From Allacma fusca (lineage: Eukaryota; Arthropoda; Collembola; Symphypleona; Sminthuridae): a stretch of DNA of 64,000 nucleotides. Under the pieces are notes generated by a model, which was not told where the DNA came from, did no database searches, and saw nothing but the letters and a program-made list of their open reading frames with translations. Shown in pieces: positions 40,140 to 53,400 of the stretch. Position 1 is the stretch's first letter. Each line of letters begins with the position of its first letter. Location: positions 46,389,415 to 46,453,414 of the forward strand of contig OX359249.1 in the NCBI GenBank assembly GCA_947179485.1, in the 5' to 3' direction. A program made the position numbers and the translations under genes.

Positions 40140-40589
40140 ATGGCTACAGTAATGAGTGATGTTCGAGAGAATTTTCGGGAAGACCGGGCTTTGGAGGATA
40201 TTTTTGACTCTGTGACAAACTTTGAAACCCGAGTGTTGGAGGAAGGATTTCAACAAGGCCGGGAAGAAGGGAAGCAGGAAACGGCGGAGAAAGGATTCAT
40301 AGTTGGCTTTAACACTGGGAGTAGTATAGGTTTAGAACTTAGCTTGGCGGAAGGATTTTGTAGGGAAATTTTACGGGAACCTCCGACTAACCGCCCGAAT
40401 AATTCCAGCTTGTTGAAACTTTGTGATGAAGTGATAGCTAAAGTGAAATCATTTCCCGTCACAAACGTGGAAACGGAAGATGTTTTGGATGAATGTGCTA
40501 AAATTAAAGCGATGCTGGATAAAGTTAAGTTAATGATAACTAAGAAACTTCCCATGGAAAACATTGTGAAGCAGAAGTTTTCTATTTAA
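40140..40589 (+). CDS. LTO1: LTO1/ORAOV1 homolog, ABCE1 maturation factor
   Basis: A single coding exon encodes 149 residues. The ATG (GGCAATGG) is the first in frame after a likely 3' splice site. The protein opens with EDIFDSVTNFETRVLEEGF and carries the repeating G-x3 pattern of the Yae1/LTO1 family (GFQQGREEGKQ, KGFIVGF, GSSIGLELSLAEGF). In yeast and human, LTO1 works with YAE1 to bring the cytosolic iron-sulfur targeting complex to ABCE1/Rli1, a ribosome-recycling ATPase. The C-terminal half is helical and charged and ends KFSI. The family's conserved C-terminal Trp is not obvious here. The gene lies divergent from DDA1 and its stop is only 105 bases before the METTL25 ATG, with no AATAAA in between. 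The two may share a transcript. Confidence 0.9.
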   Translation: MATVMSDVRENFREDRALEDIFDSVTNFETRVLEEGFQQGREEGKQETAEKGFIVGFNTGSSIGLELSLAEGFCREILREPPTNRPNNSSLLKLCDEVIAKVKSFPVTNVETEDVLDECAKIKAMLDKVKLMITKKLPMENIVKQKFSI

Positions 40590-40694
40590 GTGGCTACTGT
40601 TGGCAGGACTGACGTAGAGAATTATTGAAAGTACTTGAAGGGTTTGTGTTAGATGAGTCCGTTTTTGTAAAAATTTAGTTGAGAGGAATTAACA
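40590..40694 (+). promoter_or_regulatory. Short LTO1-METTL25 intercistronic spacer
   Basis: The 105 bases contain no AATAAA or ATTAAA. They contain a possible 3' splice site (GTTTTTGTAAAAATTTAG) ending about 18 bases before the METTL25 ATG. Read plainly, this could be the acceptor of a METTL25 5' UTR intron, or of a trans-spliced leader if the species uses one. Confidence 0.4.
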
Positions 40695-43600
40695 ATGGCG
40701 AAGTTGGAGGAAGTACAGGGAGCTTTAGAGACTCTTAGGACTTTTCTGACTCCCGCAATTCCTTTTGTGAATTCGCATTTGAACAGCTTCTTTATGGATT
40801 CATTGTGGGATTATCATTTATCAGAAAAATTACGGGAAGACTTAGATGCTTTAACCATTCCAGAAATACAGAGTGTTGTTAAGAGCTTGGCTTCCGGCAA
40901 ATATTGTGAAAGTTCTTGCACTAGAAACAGTATTAGTTTTGACAGTTCTACCTTTCAAGAAATAGTTTCTCAGATAGGACGTTTGCTGCTGGCCAGCAAA
41001 CATTTAAGTGTACCGGTAAAAAAATTCAAGCTGTCGTCAGAAAAAGATGCAGCCATTGGGAGTGAGCGTCAACAAGATGATCCGGTGGAAGGAGAACCCG
41101 AAGATTTTAAGTGGAGTTCGTGGAAATTTGATTCGTTTATGTCGTCAAAGAAGATGCATGAAGTTGAAGTGATGAGTGATTTTATAGCAAAAGTTGCAGA
41201 TCTTCAAAGCATTCACTCCGTCAAAGACATCGCGGGAATAATTGAAGTGACAAACCAAGAATCGACGATGGAAGTATTGATTGACGTAGGCAGTGGCAAG
41301 GGTTATCTAAGTTCATTTCTGGTTTTGCTCTACAATTTTAATGTCCTGGCATTGGACTCCTCGTCTGTCAACACTTACGGATGTACCAAACGTTCGACAA
41401 CACTTCAGGTAGATATAAGTATGCTGACGTCTAGATGGAGGTCAAATTAAATGCATTAGGGATATTAAGTACATATAGCTGTGTTTTGATGAAACTTCTT
41501 AAAAGTTTGAAATACGATCGTACGCTATAACTTGGTCAATAGGTTGCCCGTAGTACACATTCACTGGTATTAACATTCTCAATGAACACATAGTTGCGCG
41601 CCTATTACCTGGCTATTTTGTAGTAAGTAATTTGTGTGCTGCATAATTTTGTCCGTATGCGATAGCTTTTATTATTATTTCTCTCTCTCTCTGAAGTAAA
41701 TATAAATTAATAGTGCTTTGGAAGCTCACACAGTCGGTTTAGTACTGATGCAGCATTTACATGAAAGTTTTATTCCCAGCGTGTCCTCCTTACTATATAT
41801 TCATTTGATCCAGCAAGGTATGGCTTGGGGAACAAATAGATACAATTTCACTGGGAAATAAAGTAGCGTAATGACAAAGAATCAGCTCTCATTGTCTTGA
41901 TCGTTAATTCACGCTCACGAATAATGTAAATGTTAGCCTAATCAGGAATAATAAATCTGGGCTAACCAGATAACCAGATGAAGAATGCCTGAAGAAGTTT
42001 AATAAATCTGAAGTCCGCTTTCATACACCATAAATGATTTCATCTGTATGTGCTAAATCAGCGATAATTGTTTGTTTTATGAATGTTTGCATTGATTTAG
42101 CATGTAATCTATTTATCTTTAGCGCTAATTGCTTCAGGAATTTAGGGGTGTTTACATAAAGAATATATGCTAGAAGTACAGAGATGATACGATTGAATAT
42201 TTAAGTTTTGTAAGCATCATATGTTGTTATTGTATTTGTGTATATTTCTGTTGCAAATGAGATTTTCCCGCTATGCTTGGCAAAAATGACAAGTACATGC
42301 ATTGCTTACACTTTTGTAATGTTTTGCCGATTATATTTGGAACCTACGTGTGGAATAAAAAATAATTCGACCAATGGTAGATAATTTTATCCGTTTTTCG
42401 TATCGTTTCTTCATTTAGAATTTGACGCAGCAAAATCAGGAGCAGCAAAATATTGATTTGGTATCGTTAAAGTACTGTTGGTGGTTGATGCATAACCATC
42501 AGATATGCTCTTAATCCATGAGTAGTAAGAATTTGCACTGACAAGCTGTCAGCAGTATTTTGAGTCATTTTTGGTCGTTCCCAGAGCATAAGCAGGTTTT
42601 AATTATTTTTTCCGTCGTTCACCTTTGTAATTATCTTTAGCCGTAAAGGTGAACGGGTTAATATTTGGATGGACTACGCGGAAATTTTTTAACCACATTG
42701 TGGAGGCTCAACAAAGGTAGACGCACTATGTCTACCGGGCTCAAGTGGATGCTGCATGGTTTATTTACATACGAGTCGTAGCTCGTGCAAGTTGTTCTAC
42801 AACTACATATTAATCACTGTCCGGCGTTCTTGTCTGTCATACGAGAGTGCGGAATTATCTACCAAACTTTTTGACACTTGGCTATGTAATTAATCTATTT
42901 GAATGCATAGTATGCATATGCATGCAACTCAATACTGATAATTTTGTTCTTTTTGCGCACCTAAGCAAACGTTGTCTTTTACAACAAATGCCTGAAGTCA
43001 AATAATATACTTGTGCATAAAATCCGTGTAGAAAGAGGACTGAATTACATACATGACAGCCTTTTCTTCGTGTCTGCCTTCCAGCTAGGGTTCATGTTAT
43101 AGATCAAAAGCTGTCACATGTAAGACTGTAAGTACGTAGCACGCACCAACTTACCGGTAGAGCTGCAATTAACAAATCAACGTAGGGAATATTGATCTTG
43201 ACTTGATGGTTAGAGATTTTGTGTAATGATAAGTGATAACCAGCATGAATATGCATACCAGTTAAATTATGAATCTAGAGCTCTGTCAACTGCACTAAAT
43301 CAACAGAAAGAAGACTAATAAAAAATCACGTTAATGGATTTTTGCACACAGGGAACCTCGAAATTTCCCAACATGTTGACAACCCGTTTGGGCAAGCTGT
43401 ACAATAAGATTCGCAATTTAAATCAAGGTTAAAGATTGCATTAGGTAATTAAATTTATAATTGAATTTCAGAAAAACTGGTCAAGTTTCCTGCGGCGAGC
43501 TCGGGAGAGACAAATCAAACAGGATGGTGAAATAAGTAAACGTGGTAAACATTGGAAATCAAAAAGAGGGGAAATCAAAGCTGGTGATGATGGTGGGATT

Positions 43601-46600
43601 TCAAGAGCTGAAATTAAAGTTGAGCGTGGGACTTCAGAGAGTTGTGGAATGATAGCTTCGGTGGAAACAGGCTCAGCAAGTGATATGGTAAATGATGGGA
43701 AATGGAGTTGTGAGAAGCTAAAAACGGTGACACTTTTTGTCAACGAGGATTTAGATTTATTGCAATTACTTCACGATAATTTCCCGTACGATGAAGTAAC
43801 TCGTCCTTCATTTGGAATTATTGGGCTTCATACTTGTGGTCAGCTTGGAGTTGACTCAATCAAGTTATTCTGTAACTCAAAACATGCAAAATTCCTTGTC
43901 AACGTCCCTTGTTGCTACCATCTCTTAAACGAACAGTTTCATAAAAATGAAGATTTTTCTGGGCGAAAGTATATACCATCCTTTGAAGAAGATACGCCTG
44001 GATTCCCGCTTAGTCAGTGCTTACAGGCGGAATCCTTTTACTTGGGCAGAAATGCTCGCATGATGTCTGCTCAGTCTCTTCATCGTATGAGTGTGGAGGA
44101 GGATGTAAGTTGAAACTTTCGAGGAATAATAGAAATATTAGTTTACAGTATCGTATTAATTTCTTGCCTCGCACTCGTATGTTCCATGCATGTTACATTA
44201 ATACGTTCGATATTAGATTACGCGTTCAGTATACATCCAAATGCTTTTGTTTGGGGAGTTTCGAGAACGTCCCTATAAATACTAACTAGGTTTAGTTACA
44301 GTTTTATCAAGACCATCATTAAGTTACATGCTTCAGTTCCAAGTTGTAATTAACTTTAGGCGTGCTCCACTTCCTTAGTTATGCAAATTCGAGGATATTT
44401 TACCTTACCTTTTAACTGTTAATCTACAGGTTACATCTCACTGGTTCTGTTTTACCTTAACCTTTCAGTAGGGGTACCACTCATAGGTGTTATATATATT
44501 TACCTCCACCTAGACCTAGTTAGCCTTTTGCAGACACAGCGTATACTCTTCGACGTATTTAATGACATTGGTGATTCCTCTCTGTATACACAAGAGTCGA
44601 AGTTAGATTTAGGGCTTTCATTGTCCATTTGATTTGAGTTAGCAAATGTAGCATACGTATATGTGATTTAAGTTAAATGAATATTCTCAGTAAATGTTTT
44701 GATTGAGTTACTTACTCAATTCCTTTGACGTGGGGATATCTAACTCGCAGTTAGTACAAGAAACGGAGTGGAGAAAGCAGTTGAGCACCCGCTTCGATTT
44801 TCTACAAGGATAATAAATAATTATTAAGCATGTGTACATATTTGCCGTGTAGGAATTGTAGTGCCACCACCTACCATCACTTCCAGCCTCTTTGAGTTTA
44901 AATTAAAGCTATTGCATGGGTTTTCCAGAAGATAAATTCCACGAGGAATACTAAATAACTGCAAATAGCAATACTTTGCATGGTCATGATCTCCTGCCTC
45001 CAGCATTATTCAGATTTATTTTATGGTAAGAGTCCACAGAGGCTATTTTATGATGACGTTAAGATGCTCTCTTCTAAGGTGGCGACCGTCGTTTGTCATC
45101 AACTTTTAGATAATTTATGTAAATTTGATTTTAAAGATGAACTTAAATGTTTATTTAAATAGTAATTGAAAGCAACATCAGGCAATTTAAAAGGGCATCT
45201 TTTTAGCTTTTGTCGTTTTATTTTGAAAACGTTCTTTACTCGTAGGACGTAGGCAGGCTTCAAGGGGAATTGAGAATTGACGTCAATTGATTCAGCGAAA
45301 GGAAATTTATTCCAAAAAGTTTCCGCCATTCATTGGAATTATAGCTAAGTTTAAGTACCACTCTCTCACTTGTGTGCATTAGTTGCAACTTGGTCTACTA
45401 TATCCTGATTTGGTGGGGTGGGGATGTACATACATATGTTGCACGAATGGAAATAAATCGACTCTGATGCTAAACTGAATATGTCTCTTTCAAATTGACG
45501 GTGTGACGGTAGATAATTGTCATTCATGTGTAACTTTGGTATAAAAATTAAACCAATCCCTGCCTATTTACGTTGATTTTTTTTCTTCCCTTTATTTACT
45601 ACATGTTTTTATCATGGCTTTAGTAAGTATTTTAAATCATTATTGCGTATTTTATCATCAACCTATAAAGATTTTTGTCAAACCAATAACACCATTTTTC
45701 ACTATCTCATTGAGATTCCTGAAAGATAAAAGATAAGAAATACCATTGGTGAAGGCTAATATCAAATAACAATACAATTTACGCGGAGGATTGTTTTATC
45801 GCAGTTTGCTGCCTCCTGTAAGCACATATACATATTCCATATCCTGAATCAAAAGAAAGTAACAACTTGATTATTGCGGATGTTGGAATCGTACATAAAT
45901 TCCACCTTTTTATTTCTCTGCCGTTTGGGCAATAGTAACGAGATAATTCGCACTGGTTTCAGACAATAAGTAAAAATGTTTATGTGCTAGTGCATCTTGC
46001 AATAAAAAAAATGCCTAGTTAATGAAGAAAGCAACTTGTATGGAAATTACTGTCATCAAGTTTCTAATAGATATTTAAAGTTGCAATAAAGATTGTATTT
46101 AAATTTTTACCAGGACTTGTAGTTACGTAAAGTACAATGAAAAGTACATTGGCTAATATTATTGTTTCCGCATTTCTTCATTTACAGATTGCAGATGAGC
46201 ACTCACGTTAATTATGTTTTGTACCAGATACAGTATTATCCATTTTTTATTTATCAGGAGCTCAGTGTTCCCCGACCGTTATTGTATCGCGCCTTGCTCC
46301 AAGTCCTAATCCGTCAGAAGTTGGGTCATACAGACCTTGAAAATAGTGTTGGACGATTGGGTTCAAAATTCGAAGATTTTCACCAGTACGTGAGGAAGGC
46401 CTGGACCAAGCTAAAATTGGAAAATGTTCCGGTAATGTGTTTAAAGGACTCTTGAACAGTTTAGAGAGCAATGTTCTTGGCTGTGTTGAACGGTTACAGC
46501 TGCTAAGCTAACATTGAACATACCCTACTGATTCACACTCATGATGATTAAACTAGGCAAAAAAATGCTTAGAGTTAGTTACATAATTCCTTTTTTCATG

Positions 46601-49600
46601 TATGCAGACATTTGTTTTTGTGAAATAATTTTTTTGGCATGTAAGACATCAGCGATGAACTCATTTCAATAAGGACAAGACCAGCAGTGTATTCTATGGT
46701 TTTGCTGTAAATACTCTCCCAGCCGGACCTCATGAATAAATGCGCTAACAAATTTGAATTATTAGAAATAATTTTTCGAGAGTAGTAAGGTGCGACATTA
46801 CTGCCTAACATTACTTATTATTCTGCTTGCGCATGGAAGTCGTGCAATGAAAGTTTCTCTTACTGAGTCATTTTTTTAGCCTACGTTGGTGATGGTGTAC
46901 ATGGGCAGTTTGTTACATGTATGGTGTGATGCTGATCTCAGTCTCACAGACAAGCGGATGAATAAATGGTGTTAATTAATAGAATAATGTAAAAGAGAAT
47001 AGACAAACGCTACGGGTAGAAATAACAAGGGTTATTTTGAAAATTGAGTCTGTTTTATTATGTAATTATTATTGTCCTTGTGAGGCAGGCCTGCAAATTA
47101 ATGTAATCTCTTTGATAATGACTAGACAAAGCAAATTGAGAGTGGGAATGATCAGGGATCATCATCACCAAAGTCAGCTAAAACAACAACTGTGTATGTA
47201 TTGAAAGTGACAGAAAGACAGCTCTACATGATTTTTCAATTGAATTTACATTCCATTTTGTCATTAGCCGTCTGTCTGTACCAGTATTCTTAATCAGGTT
47301 TAATGACAATGAGTGCTTGTGCTTATGCATGAAATTATAAAATTTGTTGGGACGGGACCCAAAAGAGGTCAATGGTCATCAAATCATCACTTTTACCATC
47401 AGAATTTGATTAATTGCCTTGAGCCTTCACTCACATTACAAACGTAGACTCTGTTGTCATTTACTACATCTGGTAGTAGCTAGTCATTTAGTCGTGTGAT
47501 CTTTCCCAAGAATCGTGCTCGTATTATAAGTTGGATTCAGACAGGATCCTTCTAACACATTATTTTATCATTGTTTCATATATTTTGAAACATTATCAAT
47601 GGCATTGTTTTTTTCCCTTTTAGACTTTTATAGGATAATCCTTTCACAACCCCGTATGTATATTCACTATGAATCAAGATCCTATCCTCCGTGCTCAGTG
47701 TAAATGGAGGGGATCCAAGTTGAATCTCGAGAATTGAATCTTCCTTAGAATATGAATGAATGTATGTTCAAAAGTAATTCTGTGAGAACTGATACTAAAA
47801 AATGTAAGAGCTATCACTGCATGGGTTCTAATGACTTTTAATAATGATCATTGATAGGAATTCAGGAGCATGTAGTTGTATTCTAGTTGTTATCATGATT
47901 TCTTTCCATGTTAGGTGTTGTCTCAAATTGATTTACAAGTTTTTAAAGGACGGAGTGATACTGTTATTGATGATCCTTTCGTACATTGTTTGCGGAAGAT
48001 GTAGCACCTGATTCAGCAAAATTAATGACTCAGGTTTTTGTGGTTCGCAAATGGGAAGTGGTTGTCTGTGTCTATGATATGCTGCATGCGTAAAAGCATT
48101 TTGCCCAAAATTTTTATCATAATTGCATTCTATGTAAAACGCTGGCAAATGTCTGCAACCACAAGGTACATGCATCCGTGTAGTAGTACTTGTTTGTCAT
48201 GTCGTTATCACTGACGTAAAGTATTTATTAATTTAGGTCTCAACTGAGGAAATTGAAGCACTCTACCAAACTCATGGCGCTCAGAGGGAAAGATTCCACA
48301 AATATTTCTTACTTCGTGCTCTCTTTGCTCCATTAATCGAAGGATGTATTCTCTTGGATCGATTAGCATATCTACTTGAGCAGGTGAGTACCCCAAACCA
48401 TTAGAAGGAATTGACTCTTAATGGATTTCTTATTAGACCTTAAAAGTTTCGAGCACTTATGAGCATTCGTTTTAATTTTCATACAAGAGAGAAACCATCA
48501 TTCCGAAAAAATCCTGCAACTCGCAATTAGTACCTATTTGCTTAAGGTGCAGCGCAAAAAGGGCTTTTTTTGTGAAGCGCTATGTGTACCCACTATAACA
48601 TATATCTCTCATACATTTTACGTACCTGTATGTATGTATGTTCGTGGTTGCACTTGCATGTGTTCTGGGACTTGTTTACGAACTTCACCGTACACGGTGT
48701 ATTATTTAAATAAGTAATCGTTAAGGTTTTAGAGATTACGGCGGGATGGTAGTAAATACGGATTCGTTAGATTTAATTGGTTAGAAATGGCGTTTTCAGC
48801 GTTTGGGAAGGTCTCATTGTATAATTTCTTACTGTATACAATCTGTGATAAGTAATTATACATGTGAGCTTTTAAAGATACTGTTAAGAAACCTCGAAAT
48901 TCCACATGTAAGCACCGTGAAAACACTTTGGGGTTTGTTTATCTGTAAACCGTGGACATTGTTTTGGCTGAAAAATTATGAAACCACGTGGAATCGGTTG
49001 TTACAATTTTCCTTTTATATAACCGGACTGACATGCCTTGCATACTTACTTACGTAATAACTGACTCAAGTAGGAATTTTACATTTTGTATGGACAAGGA
49101 TATGTATTATTGCCCAGTTCAGATTTTATGAACTGGTTGATCGTTCCCTATGTATTGTGTGCATATCTAATTTTAAGCAGGACCCATTTTGTAATAATTA
49201 TTGATTATGCAAAACTGCTTCAATTTAACATAGTAGAGGATTTTTGATTATATTCTTCCCAACTGTTCTTTAATTTTGTGAAAAATTGTCGGTTTGTATT
49301 TGAAAATGACAAAATAATAGGAATATATCATTATTACAGGCCAATTCATAGGTAAACCTTGCTGTACATTTGTGGGGCACGATGGAAAAGTGTATTGACG
49401 TTACAAAAATGTTGAAACGATACCAGTTCTTGACCAGAGTATTTATTCGTGTCTTTGTGTTTTGGGGAAGCTAAAGTTTACAGAAAAGTTTAGAAAAGTA
49501 GTGAAAACCGATGGAGTAGATACCCGTTATGCATAAAACATGAGGGTTGGTTGGGGAATGTAGAATTGATTTTATACTCGTCATCATTAAATATTTTAAA

Positions 49601-50097
49601 GCTGTTGTTGTACTTATATGTACTTACATATTTTATTTTTACATGTGATTCTGTTTTGTACATGGATACAGCTGCAATGGGTATAGTATTATTTGTAGCT
49701 TTTGTCGGTTTTGTTGGAAGCTGTAGGTTTTGGGTTGAAAACTGGCATTATGGTGTAATAGAAAATATTCATGATTACATTTTTATGGGTTTTAAATCTC
49801 GTTTCGATTTTCACCAGTCATAATGCTCCCGCCTAGTGTACTTACTTTCTGTGTTAACAAATCCATACATGGGAATGACCTGTCCGTCCCGAGATGAGAG
49901 TTGTTAGCACGTCGAAATTAATAGGATTTTGTGTAATCTATTTTACAGGTATACTTTAAATATATAATTTTATTTGATTATACTTACATGTTTCTGTGTG
50001 TGCTTGTTTCCAGGGAGATGTTCATGAAGCTTTCATCGTGGAACTGTTCGATCCGTTCCTCTCACCCAGGTGCCATGCTCTTGTGGCTGTCAGATAA
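40695..50097 (+). CDS. METTL25: METTL25/METTL25B (RRNAD1)-family methyltransferase-like protein, complete
   Basis: Five exons: 40695-41408, 43472-44104, 46258-46431, 48237-48383, 50014-50097 (TAA). All junctions are phase 0 and they sum to 1752 nt, or 583 residues. Exon 1 has the FMSSKKMHEV segment (from about residue 148), typical of the family. It also has the SAM-binding motif I, IDVGSGKGYLS (D197 to G203), then NVLALDSS. Exon 2 has a charged insert, then GLHTCGQLG (about 356-363) and NVPCCYHLL (about 383-391), then GFPLSQ and LGRNARMMSAQSL. Exons 3 to 5 give LLYRALLQVLI, ALFAPLIEGCILLDRLAYL and VELFDPFLSPRCHALVAVR, matching the C-terminal ends I recall from human METTL25. The substrate of the family is not established. 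The METTL25 versus METTL25B choice is open. The ATG (AACAATGG) is in a good context. Confidence 0.93.
41409..43471 (+). other. Intron 1 of the METTL25-like gene
   Basis: A 2.1 kb intron with GTAGAT donor and TTGAATTTCAG acceptor. It holds one notable 11-base perfect inverted repeat (described separately) and no coding content that I could support. Confidence 0.7.
42616..42655. repeat. 11-base perfect inverted repeat, hairpin-forming
   Basis: CGTTCACCTTT at 42616-42626 and its exact reverse complement AAAGGTGAACG at 42645-42655, separated by 18 bases. Located inside METTL25 intron 1. It may be the remnant of a small palindromic transposon. Confidence 0.5.
44105..46257 (+). other. Intron 2 of the METTL25-like gene
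   Basis: A 2.2 kb intron with GTAAGT donor and TTATTTATCAG acceptor. Short open frames inside show no METTL25 similarity, and the exons on either side join in phase 0 without a missing segment. Confidence 0.65.
46432..48236 (+). other. Intron 3 of the METTL25-like gene
   Basis: A 1.8 kb AT-rich intron, GTAATG donor and TTAATTTAG acceptor. I see no other feature in it. Confidence 0.65.
48384..50013 (+). other. Intron 4 of the METTL25-like gene
   Basis: A 1.6 kb intron with GTGAGT donor and TGTTTCCAG acceptor. The 90-codon frame at 49551-49823 is hydrophobic and T-rich and looks like intronic composition rather than a gene. Confidence 0.65.
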
Positions 50098-50478
50098 AGT
50101 ACCCTACACTTCTTTTACGTTTTTTTTCCAGCCATCAACCACGCTGAATTTCAACCAACTCTGACTTTATCTATGAATGTCCTCTCCATTTCTACTCCTT
50201 CGTAATTCAAGTGCACTGGGAAATGAGCAATGAATTTTACTTCGGTGGAGATGCACGTGTGTTTTTGAAGCCGTGACACAGTAATATCACATAATCACGC
50301 TCAATATAATTCTCTTTGGGCCTATACAGACTGTAGTGTACTGGAAAACATTCTTTCGTGCTATGGTGATAGTGATACATACCCTGGAAACTTACATATA
50401 GTACGTTGAAATTGCTCTGGGTCTTAAAGTCAGGATTAACTTTATTGCCTCATTTGAATGTCAATAACTTATACTCTG

Positions 50479-50484
50479 AATAAA
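50479..50484 (+). terminator. Candidate METTL25 polyadenylation signal (AATAAA)
   Basis: First canonical AATAAA after the METTL25 stop, about 380 bases downstream. A second AATAAA-containing stretch lies near 50620. Confidence 0.45.
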
Positions 50485-53400
50485 TTGGTTTAAACAAGCA
50501 AACTCCGTGTACTTATACATACGATGAAAAGGATTTTCCAGTAAAATACACATAAAATGTATTGCATCTTTCAAACGCTTGACTTGAACATATATATCCT
50601 GTGTTTTACTACATTTTTAAAATAAATTTACAATCCACACCCTATAGGTCCAAATGGTTATAGTCAACAGTCAACCTTAAGAAATTCGGATATACATATG
50701 CAGGTGAATGTTTCCCAAGATAATTTTATTACTCCTAAACGACATGTAAACATTTCCGCAGTCAGTAGCTACTGATTTGACCAAGATATTTGAAGAAAAA
50801 CTGTCAGAGGCTGTATTGAGAATTAGATAATTATTCAGATTAAGTTTATGAACTGTTGATTATGCCATTCATTTCTATTCTACCAATGTCCTGGCTATAG
50901 TCTGTACATGTTAACCTGTATAGGCAACTGCTACACGGAGCAAACAGTGTAGTTATCAGTTCCTCACAGATTTGATCGTGTACTCGAACTCTCGTTGTTT
51001 ACGACTACAAATTACTAACCTCTCTGCTTATGTTATCTCTCTCACATCAAGCACGTATGTACGTATGTCTGCTTGTCCGAAGTAACTCATTCCCTACATC
51101 ATTTTTTTTATGTCATCACTGCGTTCGGTAGCTGCTCCTGCTAAAGCATAGTTATAGTGAACACAAGATCGCGTAAAATTTTTATGCGTGTGGTTAAAGT
51201 GAAACGTGTAGCGTAGAAACCGGCGGACTATTACTTGAACCAATAAAACGAAACGATTGCATTCAAATGAAATCATAGTTTTTTTTTGTACATTGCTACA
51301 CATTCGTAATCAGAATGTATTAAGTAGCATCCGGCATGTATAGTTTCTACTCACGTACTCATTATTGCATTAAAATGCCGTAAAAGCCCTTGCCACAGAA
51401 GTTCATTGAAGGATTTTGTAGACTTTTATGCGGTGGCCAAGTAGGCATGTTTATTGAGATAAGATTTTGTCAACATTTTACTACTGAAGTCGCCGGCTTG
51501 GAATTACAGTTCGAAAATGTTTACGATACCGCCGGGACGCCGTCGTAAAAATGGTGCCAGGATGCGTCCCATACGGAGACATATACTGTATTGTAGTTTA
51601 TTATGGGATACAGTATCTCTAAACTTACCTTTATTTCAAACCCGCAAGACCGTTTAGCTTCTCTGTACATTTTGTCAATCTTGCGGAAATTCGATAGTTT
51701 TCCCTAAAAAAAATCTTCAGCGAAAGCGTAAATTTTGAAGGCAGTTTTCCGCAAAGCTTTCAACCTAAGTTAATGGTATAGATTTCATTGGACGGATGTC
51801 AGCACTCAGTCAACTAATTTTGATTTGACTTCTGTTGTCTTTCTACAATAATAAACAGTACTACTTCAAAGTACGTACATTACAGTTTCGACAGCAAGCG
51901 ATATTGTATGTCCGCGGAGTTATTCTTCGCATGCTTAAATTTAATAAATTCTATATCACATTTCACAAGTAAACCGACTCTTTCACACGATCTATTTAAC
52001 CTAAGTAGAGCTGTGCATTTCTTGGAAATGATCAATAAGTTGAGAAGAGAGGAGTTTTTGAGATTGTTTACATCTGATGGTGAGCTAAGTCAGGTGGCTG
52101 TTTGCAGCAGGAGGAAAGGCAGGAGAGTGCAGGCGGTTAATCGCCTTTAAATGGGAAGGTTTAACCGAACCTTTACTTACCCCCGTACATCACATTAAAT
52201 TACATACGGGGAAAAGGGCCTGAAGAGCCTACCATTAGAGAAACGGTGGTTGGCAAAGCCAAGAGACAAGTGGTAGATCAGAAAACTTGTCGTAATTTAT
52301 GAGATCGCTGGACAAAATAGGTATGCTCCTGTCAAATAAATCCTGGCCCAAGCTATACTATGTACAATGTTCTTGCTGCAGGTTGTCATTGCTCTGCCGT
52401 TTACAAGTCCTGACGTAAACTTTGAAAGCGGGTTAGCACGTTACTACTTGAAATGAATTTAGCAAGGCGTACATACATAAGATATGGTGTAAGCTTGTTA
52501 GGTTATAATTGTGATTCATACAACATCTTTTCAGATGTATCACAATGGAGTATGGAGAGAGCAACAGTCTCCCTGTGGCCTGTATGTGACAGAATGTATT
52601 TATGCTCGAGTAGTTGTTCTCCAGATGCCATCCGTGGACAACAGTGAAAAAACTTGTACACACGACAAAAGAAATTTCATAAGTACAAATCCATAGATAA
52701 AAAGCTTGTTGTCGCTGTCACACACGTCACTCCATTCACTTCAAAAATGAAACGATTCGGACTTGTATCCTTGTAAGTATAAATTACCTCTTTTTGTATT
52801 CCATGCTCTTCACACAAATATTCGGGATTGAGCTAATGTTTAGAGGTAACTGAGTCATGTCATGTGCAAGTTCTAATTTTATCCTCTTTTAATATTTTTC
52901 TGTGTTTGACGTTTTGTTACATCAATCTCAGTCCTGGAAGTACTTCAAAAATTAAAAGTAACCTGCAGTTGAAATAAGCAATGAACTTTTACGCAAAAGT
53001 CATATCTATCTCTTATAATCAACTGACCTTTAAAAAGCTAGAGTGGATGAAATCAACTTAATCCCACTCTCAGCTGAACAAGCAACGTCACCATAGTTGA
53101 GTTCCGAAAATAAATGGATCCCGAAGGAAAACTATATCTGTATAAATATAGGTAGATATAGGTGATGTTTGGAATGGCTGGGGTGGGTGGCCGGAGGATT
53201 GTTTGTGTTATTATGTGATGACTATGATGGTTTGTATGTATGGACCTGAGATCAGGGAGAGGAGGAATTGTAGAGAAAATTGCGTGTGTCACTCATTGTT
53301 AGCCTGAACTTGATTTGATGGCACGGTTTAAATAATGAGTATGAAATACACTATTGAAATACTGCTCACTCCAGTTTCTCCACGTTACCCCTATAAATAT

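Noticed and set aside
40590-40694. A definite trans-splicing operon
   Set aside because: Only the spacing and one acceptor-like site support it. A separate promoter inside LTO1 is equally possible, so it is kept as a hypothesis only.
49551-49823. Hydrophobic 90-codon frame in METTL25 intron 4
   Set aside because: Composition follows the T-rich intron, giving a spurious membrane-like translation.
51908-52150. 80-codon frame with a charged stretch (KLRREEFLRLF)
   Set aside because: Isolated, no recognisable motif, no neighbouring exon. A donor-like GTGAGC inside is not enough.
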